Positions 18,782 through 27,826 of a DNA stretch of 64,000 bases are shown here, in pieces. Position 1 is the first letter of the stretch; the number at the start of each line of letters is the position of its first letter. Under the pieces are notes generated by a model that saw only the letters and a list, made by a program, of their open reading frames with translations, was not told the DNA's origin and searched no databases. The position numbers and the translations under genes were made by a program. Origin of the DNA: Muribaculaceae bacterium (GTDB lineage: Bacteria > Bacteroidota > Bacteroidia > Bacteroidales > Muribaculaceae). The stretch is from positions 86,744 to 150,743 of the forward strand of contig JAFLTO010000007.1 in the NCBI GenBank assembly GCA_022510425.1, given 5' to 3'.

Positions 18782-18864
18782 GGGTGGATACCAGAGTGGC
18801 CAAATGGGGCAGACTGTAAATCTGCTGGCTTACGCCTTCGGTGGTTCGAATCCATCTCCACCCA
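18782..18864 (+). tRNA. tRNA-Tyr (anticodon GTA)
   Basis: The acceptor stem GGGTGGA pairs with TCCACCC at the 3' end, followed by discriminator A. The anticodon stem GCAGA/TCTGC holds loop CTGTAAA with anticodon GTA. A long variable arm (class II tRNA) precedes the T arm GGTGG-TTCGAAT-CCATC. CCA is not encoded in the gene. Confidence 0.97.
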
Positions 18865-18872
18865 CAAAAAAG

Positions 18873-18901
18873 GATGTGTTATAACAACACATCTTTTTTT
18901 A
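18873..18901 (+). terminator. Intrinsic terminator of tRNA-Tyr
   Basis: An 8-bp stem GATGTGTT/AACACATC with a 5-nt loop is followed by a run of T residues, 8 bp after the tRNA end. Confidence 0.85.
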
Positions 18902-18933
18902 TTATCCGTTTTCAAACTTTACTACAACAAAAA

Positions 18934-18953
18934 GGGACGCTCTGAAGCGTCCC
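18934..18953 (-). terminator. Intrinsic terminator of the repeat-containing T9SS protein gene
   Basis: The perfect 8-bp stem GGGACGCT/AGCGTCCC with loop CTGA (plus-strand reading) is followed on the minus strand by TTTTTG. It lies 25 bp after the stop codon at 18979 and faces the tRNA-Tyr terminator. Confidence 0.85.
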
Positions 18954-18978
18954 TTAATTTGTATTATAAAGCGGTTTA

Positions 18979-21030
18979 TTATTTAATAACTACTTTGTGA
19001 CCATTGATTACATAGATACCTTTACCAAGAGCTTTAAGAGCATCTACGCTACCGTTCTTAACAACTTGAGTACCGTTTACTGAGTATACATTGTAAACGC
19101 CTTCCGGAGAAGTGAGGTCAACAACCTTTGAAGTGTCACCTTCACCAGGTTCGCCGTCTACATAGTAAACTGCGTTGATAACGGGGAGATCTTCATAATC
19201 ATATTCTCCTGTAGCTTCATCCAAAGTTTCAAGAGCAAGACTTCTGATTGTGAGATACCACATGCCGGGAACGTTGATTGAAACAAGTTCATCGTTTTCA
19301 TTAGTGAATACTAAGTCATATACTCTACCCTCTGATTCAGCGCGTGGATCCATTGTAGGTTCTTGGCATACGTATGCAACTTCATAATCACCTTCTTGGC
19401 CGTTAGTAATAACAGCTGCTGAGATATTACCTGTCAAGAATACAACGTTTTTGTTGTTGTAGAAGTCAATTGTTACCTTAGAAATTTCGCCTACAGTTGC
19501 ACCGTTAGCAGGATCGAGAAGATATTCAACCGGATAAACTACAACGTATTTAGCTACGATAGCAGGAAGATCAGTCGGGTCTTCTTCATCACCTGTCCAC
19601 ATACCTTTGATAGTAAGAGTGTATTCACCCGGAACGTTAATGTATGCAGCTTCATCATCTTCATCAAGGAATACTAAGTTATAAGAAGCAGCAGCTTCAG
19701 CCTTAGTGTTGCGGTCAGCCTCGTAGCAATTGTATTCTACACCTGTTGTATTGTTAACCAATGTAGCAATCGGCATTTTGTTATTTTCATAGAAACCTAC
19801 GAATTCATCCGGGAATGAAAGAACTATAGTCTGATAGTTACCTTCAGAAATATTCTGGAGACATTCAACTGAAGAACCGGCTACCGGAGAAAGTTCATAA
19901 GCTACCGGGTATTCGATAACATAATCAGCTGTTATAACAGGAAGATCTTCGTTTTCACCTACATATAAAGCGCTTACTGTAAGTTTGTAGTTACCGGGAA
20001 CGTTGATAGCTTCGAGATCGTCACCTTCTTCATAATCTTCACTTACGAAATAAAGAACGAATTCAGTTCCTGCAGTTGTAAAGGTGTTGCGGTCAGCTTC
20101 AAAGCAGCTGTAAACAGCACCTGTAGTTGTGTTTTCAAGAACAGCAACCGGCATTTTGTTGTTTTCGTAGAAAGCAACGCCTGTAGCTTCGAATGAAAGA
20201 ATGATGCCCTGAAGGTCAGTAGCAACACCTGGTTCCGGAGCAAGAGTATAAGCGCAAGGATATTCAACTGTGTAGTTAGCTGTGATTACCGGAAGACCAA
20301 CTTCTTCACCAATTTCACCAACATACATTCCTTTCACTGTAAGAAGATACTCGCCGGGTTCGTTGATTGCAACAGGAGCTTCTTCATCATCTTCGCCTAA
20401 GAAAACGAGTGTGTAAGCAGCGCCATCTGTTTCAGCTTTAGCGTTGCGATCAGCATCTGCACAGTTGTAAACTTTACCTGTAGTAAGGTTCTCAAGAGTA
20501 GCAACAGGCATACGGTTGTTTTCATAGAAACCAACCTTGTCAGCTGTAAATGTGAGAACGATACCCTGAAGGTCTGTTGCAACACCGGCAGCGGGGCTGA
20601 GAGTGTAAGGAGCAGGATAATTGATTGTGTAATTTTCTGTTATAACATCTAAATCAACTGCGTCTTCAAGTTCTCCTGTGTAAAGACCACGGATGGTGAG
20701 CACATAGTTACCCGGTTGTGAGATTTCTGCCTCAGCTTCATCACTGCTTTCTTCAATGAACACTAATGTGTACTCGCTACCATCTACCATTGCTCTGTCA
20801 TTGAGGTCTGGATCCTGGCAGTAGTAAACAGCACCTGTAGTAGTATTTTCCAATACTGCTATAGGGAAACGGCTGTTTTCATAGTAACCAACTTTTTCTG
20901 TTGGGAAAGTAAGCACGATACCTTGAAGGTCAGTAGCCACGCCAGGCGCCGGGTTCAAAGTATAATTTTGTGCCATTGCTGCGCTTGCTGTCATCGCTGC
21001 AACGGCCAATGCTAAAGTAAATTTTCTCAT
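18979..21030 (-). CDS. Secreted five-repeat protein with T9SS C-terminal sorting signal
   Basis: The signal peptide MRKFTLALAVAAMTASAAMAQ precedes five tandem repeats of about 115-125 residues. They begin near ORF residues 25, 145, 264, 381 and 505, counted from an in-frame Met three codons upstream. Each repeat has GVATDLQGIVLTF-like, FYENN-MPVA, TTG-VY-C, PGEYTLTIKGMY and DLPVITANYTVEYP landmarks. The fifth repeat is divergent. Residues about 640-686 form the secretion tail, ending in GKGIYVINGHKVVIK. The repeats are acidic and beta-rich, like Ig-type surface modules; no enzyme motif is visible. The chosen ATG starts the signal peptide. The gene has its own promoter and terminator, so it is separate from the T9SS operon upstream. 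Function unknown. Confidence 0.85.
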   Translation of the reverse strand: MRKFTLALAVAAMTASAAMAQNYTLNPAPGVATDLQGIVLTFPTEKVGYYENSRFPIAVLENTTTGAVYYCQDPDLNDRAMVDGSEYTLVFIEESSDEAEAEISQPGNYVLTIRGLYTGELEDAVDLDVITENYTINYPAPYTLSPAAGVATDLQGIVLTFTADKVGFYENNRMPVATLENLTTGKVYNCADADRNAKAETDGAAYTLVFLGEDDEEAPVAINEPGEYLLTVKGMYVGEIGEEVGLPVITANYTVEYPCAYTLAPEPGVATDLQGIILSFEATGVAFYENNKMPVAVLENTTTGAVYSCFEADRNTFTTAGTEFVLYFVSEDYEEGDDLEAINVPGNYKLTVSALYVGENEDLPVITADYVIEYPVAYELSPVAGSSVECLQNISEGNYQTIVLSFPDEFVGFYENNKMPIATLVNNTTGVEYNCYEADRNTKAEAAASYNLVFLDEDDEAAYINVPGEYTLTIKGMWTGDEEDPTDLPAIVAKYVVVYPVEYLLDPANGATVGEISKVTIDFYNNKNVVFLTGNISAAVITNGQEGDYEVAYVCQEPTMDPRAESEGRVYDLVFTNENDELVSINVPGMWYLTIRSLALETLDEATGEYDYEDLPVINAVYYVDGEPGEGDTSKVVDLTSPEGVYNVYSVNGTQVVKNGSVDALKALGKGIYVINGHKVVIK

Positions 21031-21068
21031 AAAAATCACTTGTTTGTTAATACTAAAATTTAGTTAAG

Positions 21069-21099
21069 CAAAATTACTTAAAAATCCGTTAATATCAAA
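21069..21099 (-). promoter_or_regulatory. Promoter for the five-repeat T9SS protein
   Basis: On the minus strand, TTTG (CAAA at 21096-21099), 19 nt, then TAATTTTG (CAAAATTA at 21069-21076). The predicted leader is about 32 nt before the ATG at 21030. Confidence 0.65.
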
Positions 21100-21107
21100 A
21101 TAAATAA

Positions 21108-21144
21108 AGAGATAATGGGATGTTTTTTACATCACATTATCTCT
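21108..21144 (-). terminator. Terminator-like hairpin after the T9SS operon
   Basis: A 10-bp stem AGAGATAATG/CATTATCTCT encloses a second short stem (GATG/CATC). On the minus strand it is followed by TTTATTTATTTT. It lies 57 bp after the stop codon at 21201 and just before the next promoter. Confidence 0.7.
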
Positions 21145-21200
21145 TACGAGAAGTCTACAGTTAAAAGTTTGAACGAAATGGTTTTATTTAACTTTAAACT

Positions 21201-22850
21201 TTATTTCACTATCACTTTTTTGCCATTAATGATATAAACACCTTTTGAAAGATTATTGATATTGTTATCAACTTTTACTCCATTGAGGTTATATATTGAA
21301 TTTGATTCTTTTTCCTTTTCAAGAGTGCTTACAGAAGACGGGCCTTCCGGTGCCGGAGAATTCTGGTATGATATATTTTGAGCGATACCGGGGTTTTGAT
21401 CTATAAACTTCTGGCCATCGGCTCCAACAATGTTACCAATGAATACTGTAATATTATTGTAAACTTTACTTCCGGAGTTATAGAGGGCACCGAAATTGAT
21501 ACCGCTGAAGTCTACTGTGATTGTAGCACCGTCAACACTGCAAGGAAGATCCATTCCCGGGTCAGGATTGTCACCTGAGGAACCGGCTCCCCAATACTGA
21601 GTTCCGAATACCATGCTTGCACTTGGCTTGGAAACAACATCCTCATTGAAGGTGATGGTGGCTATCATAGAAGAATCACCCGCCGGAGATGAACTATATA
21701 TCATTGTAGGCCAAGATTGTTCTACTATCGCCATATCAACTGCGGGACGTACCCAAGTGATAGACACATTTCCGTCTTCTACAACCACTGCATCATTGTC
21801 GAGTGTAGATTCTGTGATTTGAATTCCATTATAGTTAACATTAGTGAGTGTGAGCGTCAAGTCAGTGCCTTTAGCTGCCCTCGCAAAATAAAGAGAAACT
21901 GCCTGGAATTTCCAATAACCTTCTGTATATTCATATTGACCATTTTCCCCTATCTGACCGTCAACGTTGATTAATTCTTCAGTTACTTCAGATTCGGTAC
22001 CTGCAGGAGTATAAGTGATATATGCATGATCGAATTCTACACTTTTCGGATCAAATGATAACAATACACCTGCGCCATAATCACCCGCGTAGTCGAATGA
22101 CATACCCGGAGTCGGAGTTACTTCCACTATAGCTACTCCTGTAAGTTCTGCCAATGTGAAAGTGAATTCACAATTTGAAACCAAGCTATTATAGAAATAA
22201 TAAGTTGTGCCTCCGATAACAGGTGTGGAATAATGAGTAGGAGGTGTATCCATATCTTGTTCGCTGCCTACATATTGAAGGTCGACTTTTTGATTCAGGC
22301 CCAAGTCACTGAATAAAAGGCCTGTGCCTGCCGGGGATGCCCAGTTGAATTGATAATAAGTTGAGGCTTCTATAGTTAATATACCATCAATGGCCGGCGT
22401 ATATTCCATCACAGTTTCGTATGCCTTAAATGGCACGTTTTCTGTAATAACCGCCAATCCCTGTTCATTTGCTTCCCATGTGAATTCTACAGATGTGAGA
22501 GTGTCATAATTTCCCGACGGACCATAAAAATAAACAGTCTGGCCTTTTGATAAAACATAAGGCAAAGTATACACATTTAACTTTTGTGTGTAGCCGTCGC
22601 TGACAATCCAGTTTGATTCTGTGTAGTTATCGGCCGACTTGAAGAGATGTGAGTCATAAGAACCGGTCTGAGCTACATAAAGTGTACCATTCGCATCAGC
22701 TGTGAAACTTCCTTCCAAAGGATTGGCAGCGCTTAATCCTGTATAAGCCTCTCCCATCACCAATGTGTTTTCTGCAGATGCCGTTGCTACGCCGGCTCCC
22801 AAAATCAAGAGTCCCATTGCGAGCTTTGCAAGTGTAAAGGTTTTTCTCAT
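21201..22850 (-). CDS. Secreted protein with T9SS C-terminal sorting signal (unknown function)
   Basis: This 549-residue protein has a signal peptide (MRKTFTLAKLAMGLLILGAGVATASA). The first 230 residues contain two similar beta-rich segments that end in aromatic short strands (TVYFYGPSGNYDTL; TTYYFYNSL), like small carbohydrate- or surface-binding modules. The middle has Ig-like stretches (TPGMSFDYAGDYGAGVLLSFDPKSV). The C-terminus has the short sorting signal, with IYNLNGVKV, LSKGVYIINGKKV and final IVK. It is the last gene of the T9SS operon, 49 bp after its neighbour. No catalytic motif is seen. The neighbour at 22900 has a similar overall layout. Confidence 0.8.
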   Translation of the reverse strand: MRKTFTLAKLAMGLLILGAGVATASAENTLVMGEAYTGLSAANPLEGSFTADANGTLYVAQTGSYDSHLFKSADNYTESNWIVSDGYTQKLNVYTLPYVLSKGQTVYFYGPSGNYDTLTSVEFTWEANEQGLAVITENVPFKAYETVMEYTPAIDGILTIEASTYYQFNWASPAGTGLLFSDLGLNQKVDLQYVGSEQDMDTPPTHYSTPVIGGTTYYFYNSLVSNCEFTFTLAELTGVAIVEVTPTPGMSFDYAGDYGAGVLLSFDPKSVEFDHAYITYTPAGTESEVTEELINVDGQIGENGQYEYTEGYWKFQAVSLYFARAAKGTDLTLTLTNVNYNGIQITESTLDNDAVVVEDGNVSITWVRPAVDMAIVEQSWPTMIYSSSPAGDSSMIATITFNEDVVSKPSASMVFGTQYWGAGSSGDNPDPGMDLPCSVDGATITVDFSGINFGALYNSGSKVYNNITVFIGNIVGADGQKFIDQNPGIAQNISYQNSPAPEGPSSVSTLEKEKESNSIYNLNGVKVDNNINNLSKGVYIINGKKVIVK

Positions 22851-22899
22851 AATCTTAACTTTTTGGTTTTATTTTATTTACGAAAAACTAATCTAATTA

Positions 22900-24630
22900 T
22901 TATTTTAAAAGAACTTTTTTACCATTTATGATATATATTCCACGAAGGGAATCTGAAGGACTCACCTTCTCCCCCCTAATGGTATATATTTCTATACATT
23001 CTTCCTTCTCAGATCCAATAGTGTCAACTCCGCTACTATCGGATACTGAAAGTGTGTATGCTAACATTAAGGGTGCGTTTACAAGCCCTTCGGAATTTTT
23101 AATTATACCACCCGGTATAGTTATCTCGCACTGGCCTGAGAATGAATTTCCAGGTAATTTAATTTCAGAAAGCGCAACGAATAAGGAACCATTATTCACA
23201 TATAACGGCACCTGTACAGGAGCATTAATGTCGAGAACCACTTCTGCCTCTGGTATCAAACCGGCTACTAATTCTACCGGTTGGCTCCAGGTCAGTTCCA
23301 GGTCTACAAGTTCTCTTAATAAGGAATAGTTTCTTGGTGTAATGGTTGGAGTCTCCGTTATGTTCCCGGGTATCTCAACTCCTTCAAATGGTGAATTAAC
23401 ATATTTGGGGAAAAATTCGATGGCACCTATGCCATTGTCCAAGTCAGCTAAAAGACCATTTTCTCCTTTGATTCCTGTGATGATAACAGTGGCCATACTA
23501 TAATTTTTTTCCAGGTATTTTCCGTAATCGATACCTGTGAAATTGAGAGTAAGAACAGTATTATCTTCATTTAAAGAATAATTTATATCCCAACTTGGAT
23601 CTAATTCATCACCTCCTTCCGTACCCATCGGATGATTACCCATAATCATAATAAGACGAGCTCCACTTGCAATGACCGGGCCGTCAAATTCAAATGTGGC
23701 CATACCTTCGGGCGTACCGGGGGCGAAATAAGAATATAGTGTGGATGGCATATTGTATTTAATCAATTTCACAGCATCCATGAATTGATATTCAATTCTG
23801 ATATCACCATCGGAATTACATTCTACAAAATCTTTTCCTTCTCTTATATTAGTGGATGTAACAGGACCTCCGGTGCATTGCACTTTATTGAAACTCAAAT
23901 AAAACGGATAATCATAGTCAGCGTCTTCTTTAGCCGCTTTAAATATACCATTTGCATAACCAAATCGAGCTATCAATTGATTCGTGCTATATTCGGGGCC
24001 TCCTGTATAATTATTATTTAACGGAACACTTACAGATTTTCCTTCTTTGTTGGTATAATCCATTGTAACTCCTTCCACCGAAACAAGATTCTGGTCAAAC
24101 TCAAGTGTAACATCATTAATGCCCATGCCGGTGTCGAAGGTAGTTCCCGGTGTTGGATAACAATATGTCAATACTGCGGGTATTTCTTCTGCATCTATGT
24201 CAAGTATCTCGAAGTCAAGAGGAGTTCGAAGATTATCACCATATCCGAAGATATATTTTTCTCCGGCTTTCACATTAAATAAGAATCTGTATCCCCCATC
24301 CACTATTTCAGCCATAGATGGAGATGTGACAAAAGCATAAACTCCGGGGCCTGCCGCCCAGGAAAGGTCATATAGGAAAAAATAACACTGGTCCTGATAT
24401 CCGATAAGATTGTAATTACCGTCAAAATTGGTCTGTACGGTTATCAATCCTGATTCTTCTGGTGTATAATAATAGTAATCACCTTTTTTAGAAAGTGAGT
24501 AAGTCTGACCCACACTCACCGTTCCTAAATCATTTCTCAGATCTACTCCAATCTCTTCGCCTTTGGCATATCCGGCACTTAAGGCTAAACAAAGTGCCGG
24601 AATAAATGTCTTGGTAAAGATTTTCATCAT
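22900..24630 (-). CDS. Secreted protein with T9SS C-terminal sorting signal (unknown function)
   Basis: This 576-residue protein has a signal peptide (MMKIFTKTFIPALCLALSAGYAKG) and a beta-rich body. An early segment, YYYYTPEESGLITVQTN, resembles pre-peptidase C-terminal/PPC-like beta modules. Later parts (TPGTTFDTGMGINDVTLEFDQNLV) resemble the Ig-like repeats of the neighbouring T9SS proteins. The sorting tail ends IYTIRGEKV, LRGIYIINGKKVLLK. It overlaps the upstream gene by 4 bp. Function unknown. Confidence 0.78.
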   Translation of the reverse strand: MMKIFTKTFIPALCLALSAGYAKGEEIGVDLRNDLGTVSVGQTYSLSKKGDYYYYTPEESGLITVQTNFDGNYNLIGYQDQCYFFLYDLSWAAGPGVYAFVTSPSMAEIVDGGYRFLFNVKAGEKYIFGYGDNLRTPLDFEILDIDAEEIPAVLTYCYPTPGTTFDTGMGINDVTLEFDQNLVSVEGVTMDYTNKEGKSVSVPLNNNYTGGPEYSTNQLIARFGYANGIFKAAKEDADYDYPFYLSFNKVQCTGGPVTSTNIREGKDFVECNSDGDIRIEYQFMDAVKLIKYNMPSTLYSYFAPGTPEGMATFEFDGPVIASGARLIMIMGNHPMGTEGGDELDPSWDINYSLNEDNTVLTLNFTGIDYGKYLEKNYSMATVIITGIKGENGLLADLDNGIGAIEFFPKYVNSPFEGVEIPGNITETPTITPRNYSLLRELVDLELTWSQPVELVAGLIPEAEVVLDINAPVQVPLYVNNGSLFVALSEIKLPGNSFSGQCEITIPGGIIKNSEGLVNAPLMLAYTLSVSDSSGVDTIGSEKEECIEIYTIRGEKVSPSDSLRGIYIINGKKVLLK

Positions 24631-26210
24631 TGTTTAAATATTTTCTTTCCGTTTATAATATATATGCCTTTAGGCAAATTATTCACCACAGAAGCATCTT
24701 TTGTTTCCATCACTTTCACGCCGGTAAGATCATATACCTTATATACTCCATCTGTTCCGTTGTCCACTATTGATTCCACTCCGGCATTGCCTAAGAGTAT
24801 GAAATAGGTATTGTAATAATAGCCGCCTGTAGCATAATCTGAGTCAGCTAACTGGTCGGGTACCAATGCTCCGGTTATAACTGTCTTGTCATCATTCATA
24901 CTAACTACTCCTGTACCTCCCGGAACCTCGGCATCCAACCATTCAGCAATCTCGGGATATTCAGGATCAAAGTATTCCTGCAAAGTAATGAATTCATTTG
25001 AATCCGGAAGCATTATATAGGAATTGGGAACGTACGCAAGCCCTTTAGTAATAATCAAGGTGCCGTCAGGAAGAATCATCCAAGGATAATATTCTTTTGT
25101 AGGTGTTTCAATTTCCTGAATTTCATCAGTAGTAATTCCGAATTTATAAATCTTACTTACCATTTCAAAATTATCATCTGTCAAGCCTCCTCTTACCATA
25201 AGATATTGACCTGAAGGTTCAATAGTAAGTTCATTACCACTAAAAGTAGGACTGGTTTTAAGGATTGCGTTATAAATCGTTATATAATCAGCGATGGCTT
25301 GACTTTGTCCATAAAACCATTCATTATAACTTTGAATTGCATCAGCATACTCTTCTAACTGTGAATCTGTCATATAATCCTCAGGAACAGGCATCACAGC
25401 AGTGTTTCCCGATACATATTCCTGATAAGCTTCCAAATATGCCGCCTTTCTCTGTCCACTCATGAAATCTTCCGGATTTGGGAAAGGAGGTTGGTCGGCC
25501 CATGGATTTTTTGGTATTTCAATTCCTGTGGGATTGAATAAAGACTCCGACGGAAGACCATAACTCCAATCACCCTTCTCATCTTCTATGAAATAAATAG
25601 GATAGGCGTACTGACCTCTTCCGTCTAATACTTCACCGATAACGGTTTTTCCGTCACGACTCATCCATACGGCTGTGATATATTCGGGAGCAACTCCGAA
25701 AAAGTCAAGTTCAGGATAAGGTAATATTATTGGTTCGCCCACATTTCCGTCAGCATCAATATCTGCTACAAAGGGCACGTACATCGTATAATATTCGTCC
25801 TTACTTTCTGAACCCTGACTTACAAGTGGGTTGTTCAGAATTCCACATATACGCGTTGCATCCGGAGTGATGGAATTAAGTCCACAAAACCAATAATTAT
25901 CTACCAAAGAAGATGGGAAAATGGTCTGTTTATTATATAATATCGCTGCAACATCATTCATATCTCCCACAGCCATTCCGTTATCGGCTACCGCATTACC
26001 AAGGCCTAAAAAGATACCGTTGTAATAATTATTATCTCCGGTTTCTGTATTATAAATACTGGCATCGCCTGCCATACTTCCAACCCATTTTCCGTTGGGA
26101 GAAATCTTTAATGCATAAACTCCGGGAACTAATTCAGGCTCTACACTTTCTTGTGAGAAGCATGTAAGAGAAGCCATAAAGAAGGCCATCAATAAAAAGC
26201 TTTTTCTCAT
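24627..26210 (-). CDS. Secreted propeller-like protein with T9SS signal, paralogue of the next gene
   Basis: This 527-residue protein starts with a signal peptide (MRKSFLLMAFFMASLTCFSQ). The body begins YALKISPNGKWVGSMAGDASIYN, continues with GNAVADNGMAVGDMNDVAAILYN, and has repeated short blocks of the form S-P-D/N-G-x-W/Y. These look like blades of a beta-propeller or extracellular repeat (HAF/WD-like) protein. The C-terminus has the T9SS signal (VYDLTGVKV, LPKGIYIINGKKI). It shares clear block-by-block similarity with the 522-residue product at 26207-27775, so the pair arose by tandem duplication. It overlaps both neighbours by 4 bp. Confidence 0.78.
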   Translation of the reverse strand: MRKSFLLMAFFMASLTCFSQESVEPELVPGVYALKISPNGKWVGSMAGDASIYNTETGDNNYYNGIFLGLGNAVADNGMAVGDMNDVAAILYNKQTIFPSSLVDNYWFCGLNSITPDATRICGILNNPLVSQGSESKDEYYTMYVPFVADIDADGNVGEPIILPYPELDFFGVAPEYITAVWMSRDGKTVIGEVLDGRGQYAYPIYFIEDEKGDWSYGLPSESLFNPTGIEIPKNPWADQPPFPNPEDFMSGQRKAAYLEAYQEYVSGNTAVMPVPEDYMTDSQLEEYADAIQSYNEWFYGQSQAIADYITIYNAILKTSPTFSGNELTIEPSGQYLMVRGGLTDDNFEMVSKIYKFGITTDEIQEIETPTKEYYPWMILPDGTLIITKGLAYVPNSYIMLPDSNEFITLQEYFDPEYPEIAEWLDAEVPGGTGVVSMNDDKTVITGALVPDQLADSDYATGGYYYNTYFILLGNAGVESIVDNGTDGVYKVYDLTGVKVMETKDASVVNNLPKGIYIINGKKIFKQ

Positions 26211-27775
26211 TTCTTTATGATTTTATTTCCATTAACAATATATAATCCTTTTCCGAGATTCTCAAGGTCACCCACTTCAGTGGTTTCAAGCACTTTCACT
26301 CCTTGAATGTCATACACTATATATTTTCCATTCTTAGGTTCCTCAACCAAAGATTCCACTCCCCCCATGGGATTCAGGTCGATGAAATAGTTGCTGTAAT
26401 AAAAATCACTGAAATCCCAGTCATAATCCGCCAATTGTTCCGGTGTCAAAGCTCCTGAGAAAATGGTCATGTCATCATTCACAAGCACAACTCCGGTACC
26501 TCCCGGAACTGTGTCGTCGAGCCATTCGGAAATTTCCGGATAACTGTCTGCAAAATATTCCTGCAGTGTGATGAATTCGTCAGCACCCGGTAACAATATA
26601 TAGGTGGTGGGCACAGATTCAATACCTTTTGTTATCAATATTGTCCCATTGTTTAACACTTGGTTGGGGAAGAATCCTCCTTGCGGACATTTTATAGTTT
26701 CATAGCTATCGTCGAGGGTACTGAATTTATAAATTGCGCTGACCATATCTCCGTTTTCATCTTCCACTCCTCCACGCATCAGGAAATAATCTCCTGAAGG
26801 ATGCATGGCCATATCATTCGCAGCGAAAGATGGGGTGGTACGGAGAACTTCACCATAAATTCTGATATAATCTCTTATTGCCTCAACTTGTCCATAATAC
26901 CATTCGTTGTAAGAAGTAACAGCTGCCGCATAGGCATCATACTCATCATCAAGCATATAGTCTGCAGGATTAGGATAAGGCCCCATGCCGGTGGAATAAG
27001 CCTCGAAGGCAGTTAAATAAGCATCCTTTCTAAGGCCGCTCATGAAATTTTCAGGATCCGGGAAGGCAGGTTCGTTTAGCCACGGATTCACGGGTATATC
27101 TATTCCGGTAGGATTAAAACTTGATTCTGTCGGCAAGCCATAAGCCCATTCCCCTGAGTCATCCTGCTTAAAATATATAGGATATGAGAACATTCCCCGC
27201 CAGTCCTGAACCTGACCCACCACTGTCTTGGCATCATCACTCATCCATACAGCTGTGACGAATTGCGGTGCAGCACCGAAAAAATCTTCTTTAGGATAAG
27301 GTAGTATAGTGGGTTCTCCTACATTTCCACTCTCATCCACAGTAGCTATGAAGGGTACATAACTCACGCCATCTCGTTTTGTATTATTGAGAATACCCGC
27401 TATATAAGTACCATCCTTGGTGATAGCATTTATGTCACAGAACCAATAATTATCACCTCCTATAGCTTCAGGGAAATAAGTCTTTCCCTTATAGAATAAA
27501 GCACCTACATCATTGGCATCTCCTACTGCCATTCCATTATTGGCGACTGCATTGCCAAGTCCGAGAACACATGGACTATGGTAAATATTTTCTCCCGTTT
27601 CATAATTATACATACTTGCATCTCCGGCTCGGCTACCCATCCATTTTCCATTAGGTGACATCTTGAGAACATACACCCCGGTTTCATACTTTGGTTCTAC
27701 CAATTCTCGGGCACTTCCGATAAAGGGTATCAATAACCCTGTTGCAATCAATAATGTCCTTTTCATTTTCATCAT
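26207..27775 (-). CDS. Secreted propeller-like protein with T9SS signal, tandem paralogue
   Basis: The 522-residue product aligns with its downstream neighbour over the full length: SPNGKWMGSRAGDASMYN, GNAVANNGMAVGDANDVGALFY, NPTGIDIPVNPW, YNEWYYGQ and VPGGTGVV are shared landmarks. It has a signal peptide after a basic start (MMKMKRTLLIATGLLIPFIGSA). The sorting tail ends VYDIQGVKV, LGKGLYIVNGNKIIKK. The domain looks like a beta-propeller with blades marked by short Asp/Gly turns; no active site is recognised. Confidence 0.78.
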   Translation of the reverse strand: MMKMKRTLLIATGLLIPFIGSARELVEPKYETGVYVLKMSPNGKWMGSRAGDASMYNYETGENIYHSPCVLGLGNAVANNGMAVGDANDVGALFYKGKTYFPEAIGGDNYWFCDINAITKDGTYIAGILNNTKRDGVSYVPFIATVDESGNVGEPTILPYPKEDFFGAAPQFVTAVWMSDDAKTVVGQVQDWRGMFSYPIYFKQDDSGEWAYGLPTESSFNPTGIDIPVNPWLNEPAFPDPENFMSGLRKDAYLTAFEAYSTGMGPYPNPADYMLDDEYDAYAAAVTSYNEWYYGQVEAIRDYIRIYGEVLRTTPSFAANDMAMHPSGDYFLMRGGVEDENGDMVSAIYKFSTLDDSYETIKCPQGGFFPNQVLNNGTILITKGIESVPTTYILLPGADEFITLQEYFADSYPEISEWLDDTVPGGTGVVLVNDDMTIFSGALTPEQLADYDWDFSDFYYSNYFIDLNPMGGVESLVEEPKNGKYIVYDIQGVKVLETTEVGDLENLGKGLYIVNGNKIIKK

Positions 27776-27826
27776 AATTTTTATTGTGCTGTCTATTGAT
27801 CAGATTATAAATGGTGAAGCCAATTT

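Noticed and set aside
18782..18864. Integration site at tRNA-Tyr (and likewise at tRNA-Asp)
   Set aside because: No duplicated tRNA 3' end, integrase or phage-like genes are present near either tRNA.
20043..20585. Two extra minus-strand frames in the five-repeat protein gene
   Set aside because: They repeat at the same spacing as the gene's own repeats and give similar Leu/Gln-rich nonsense, so they are alternate-frame shadows of the duplication.
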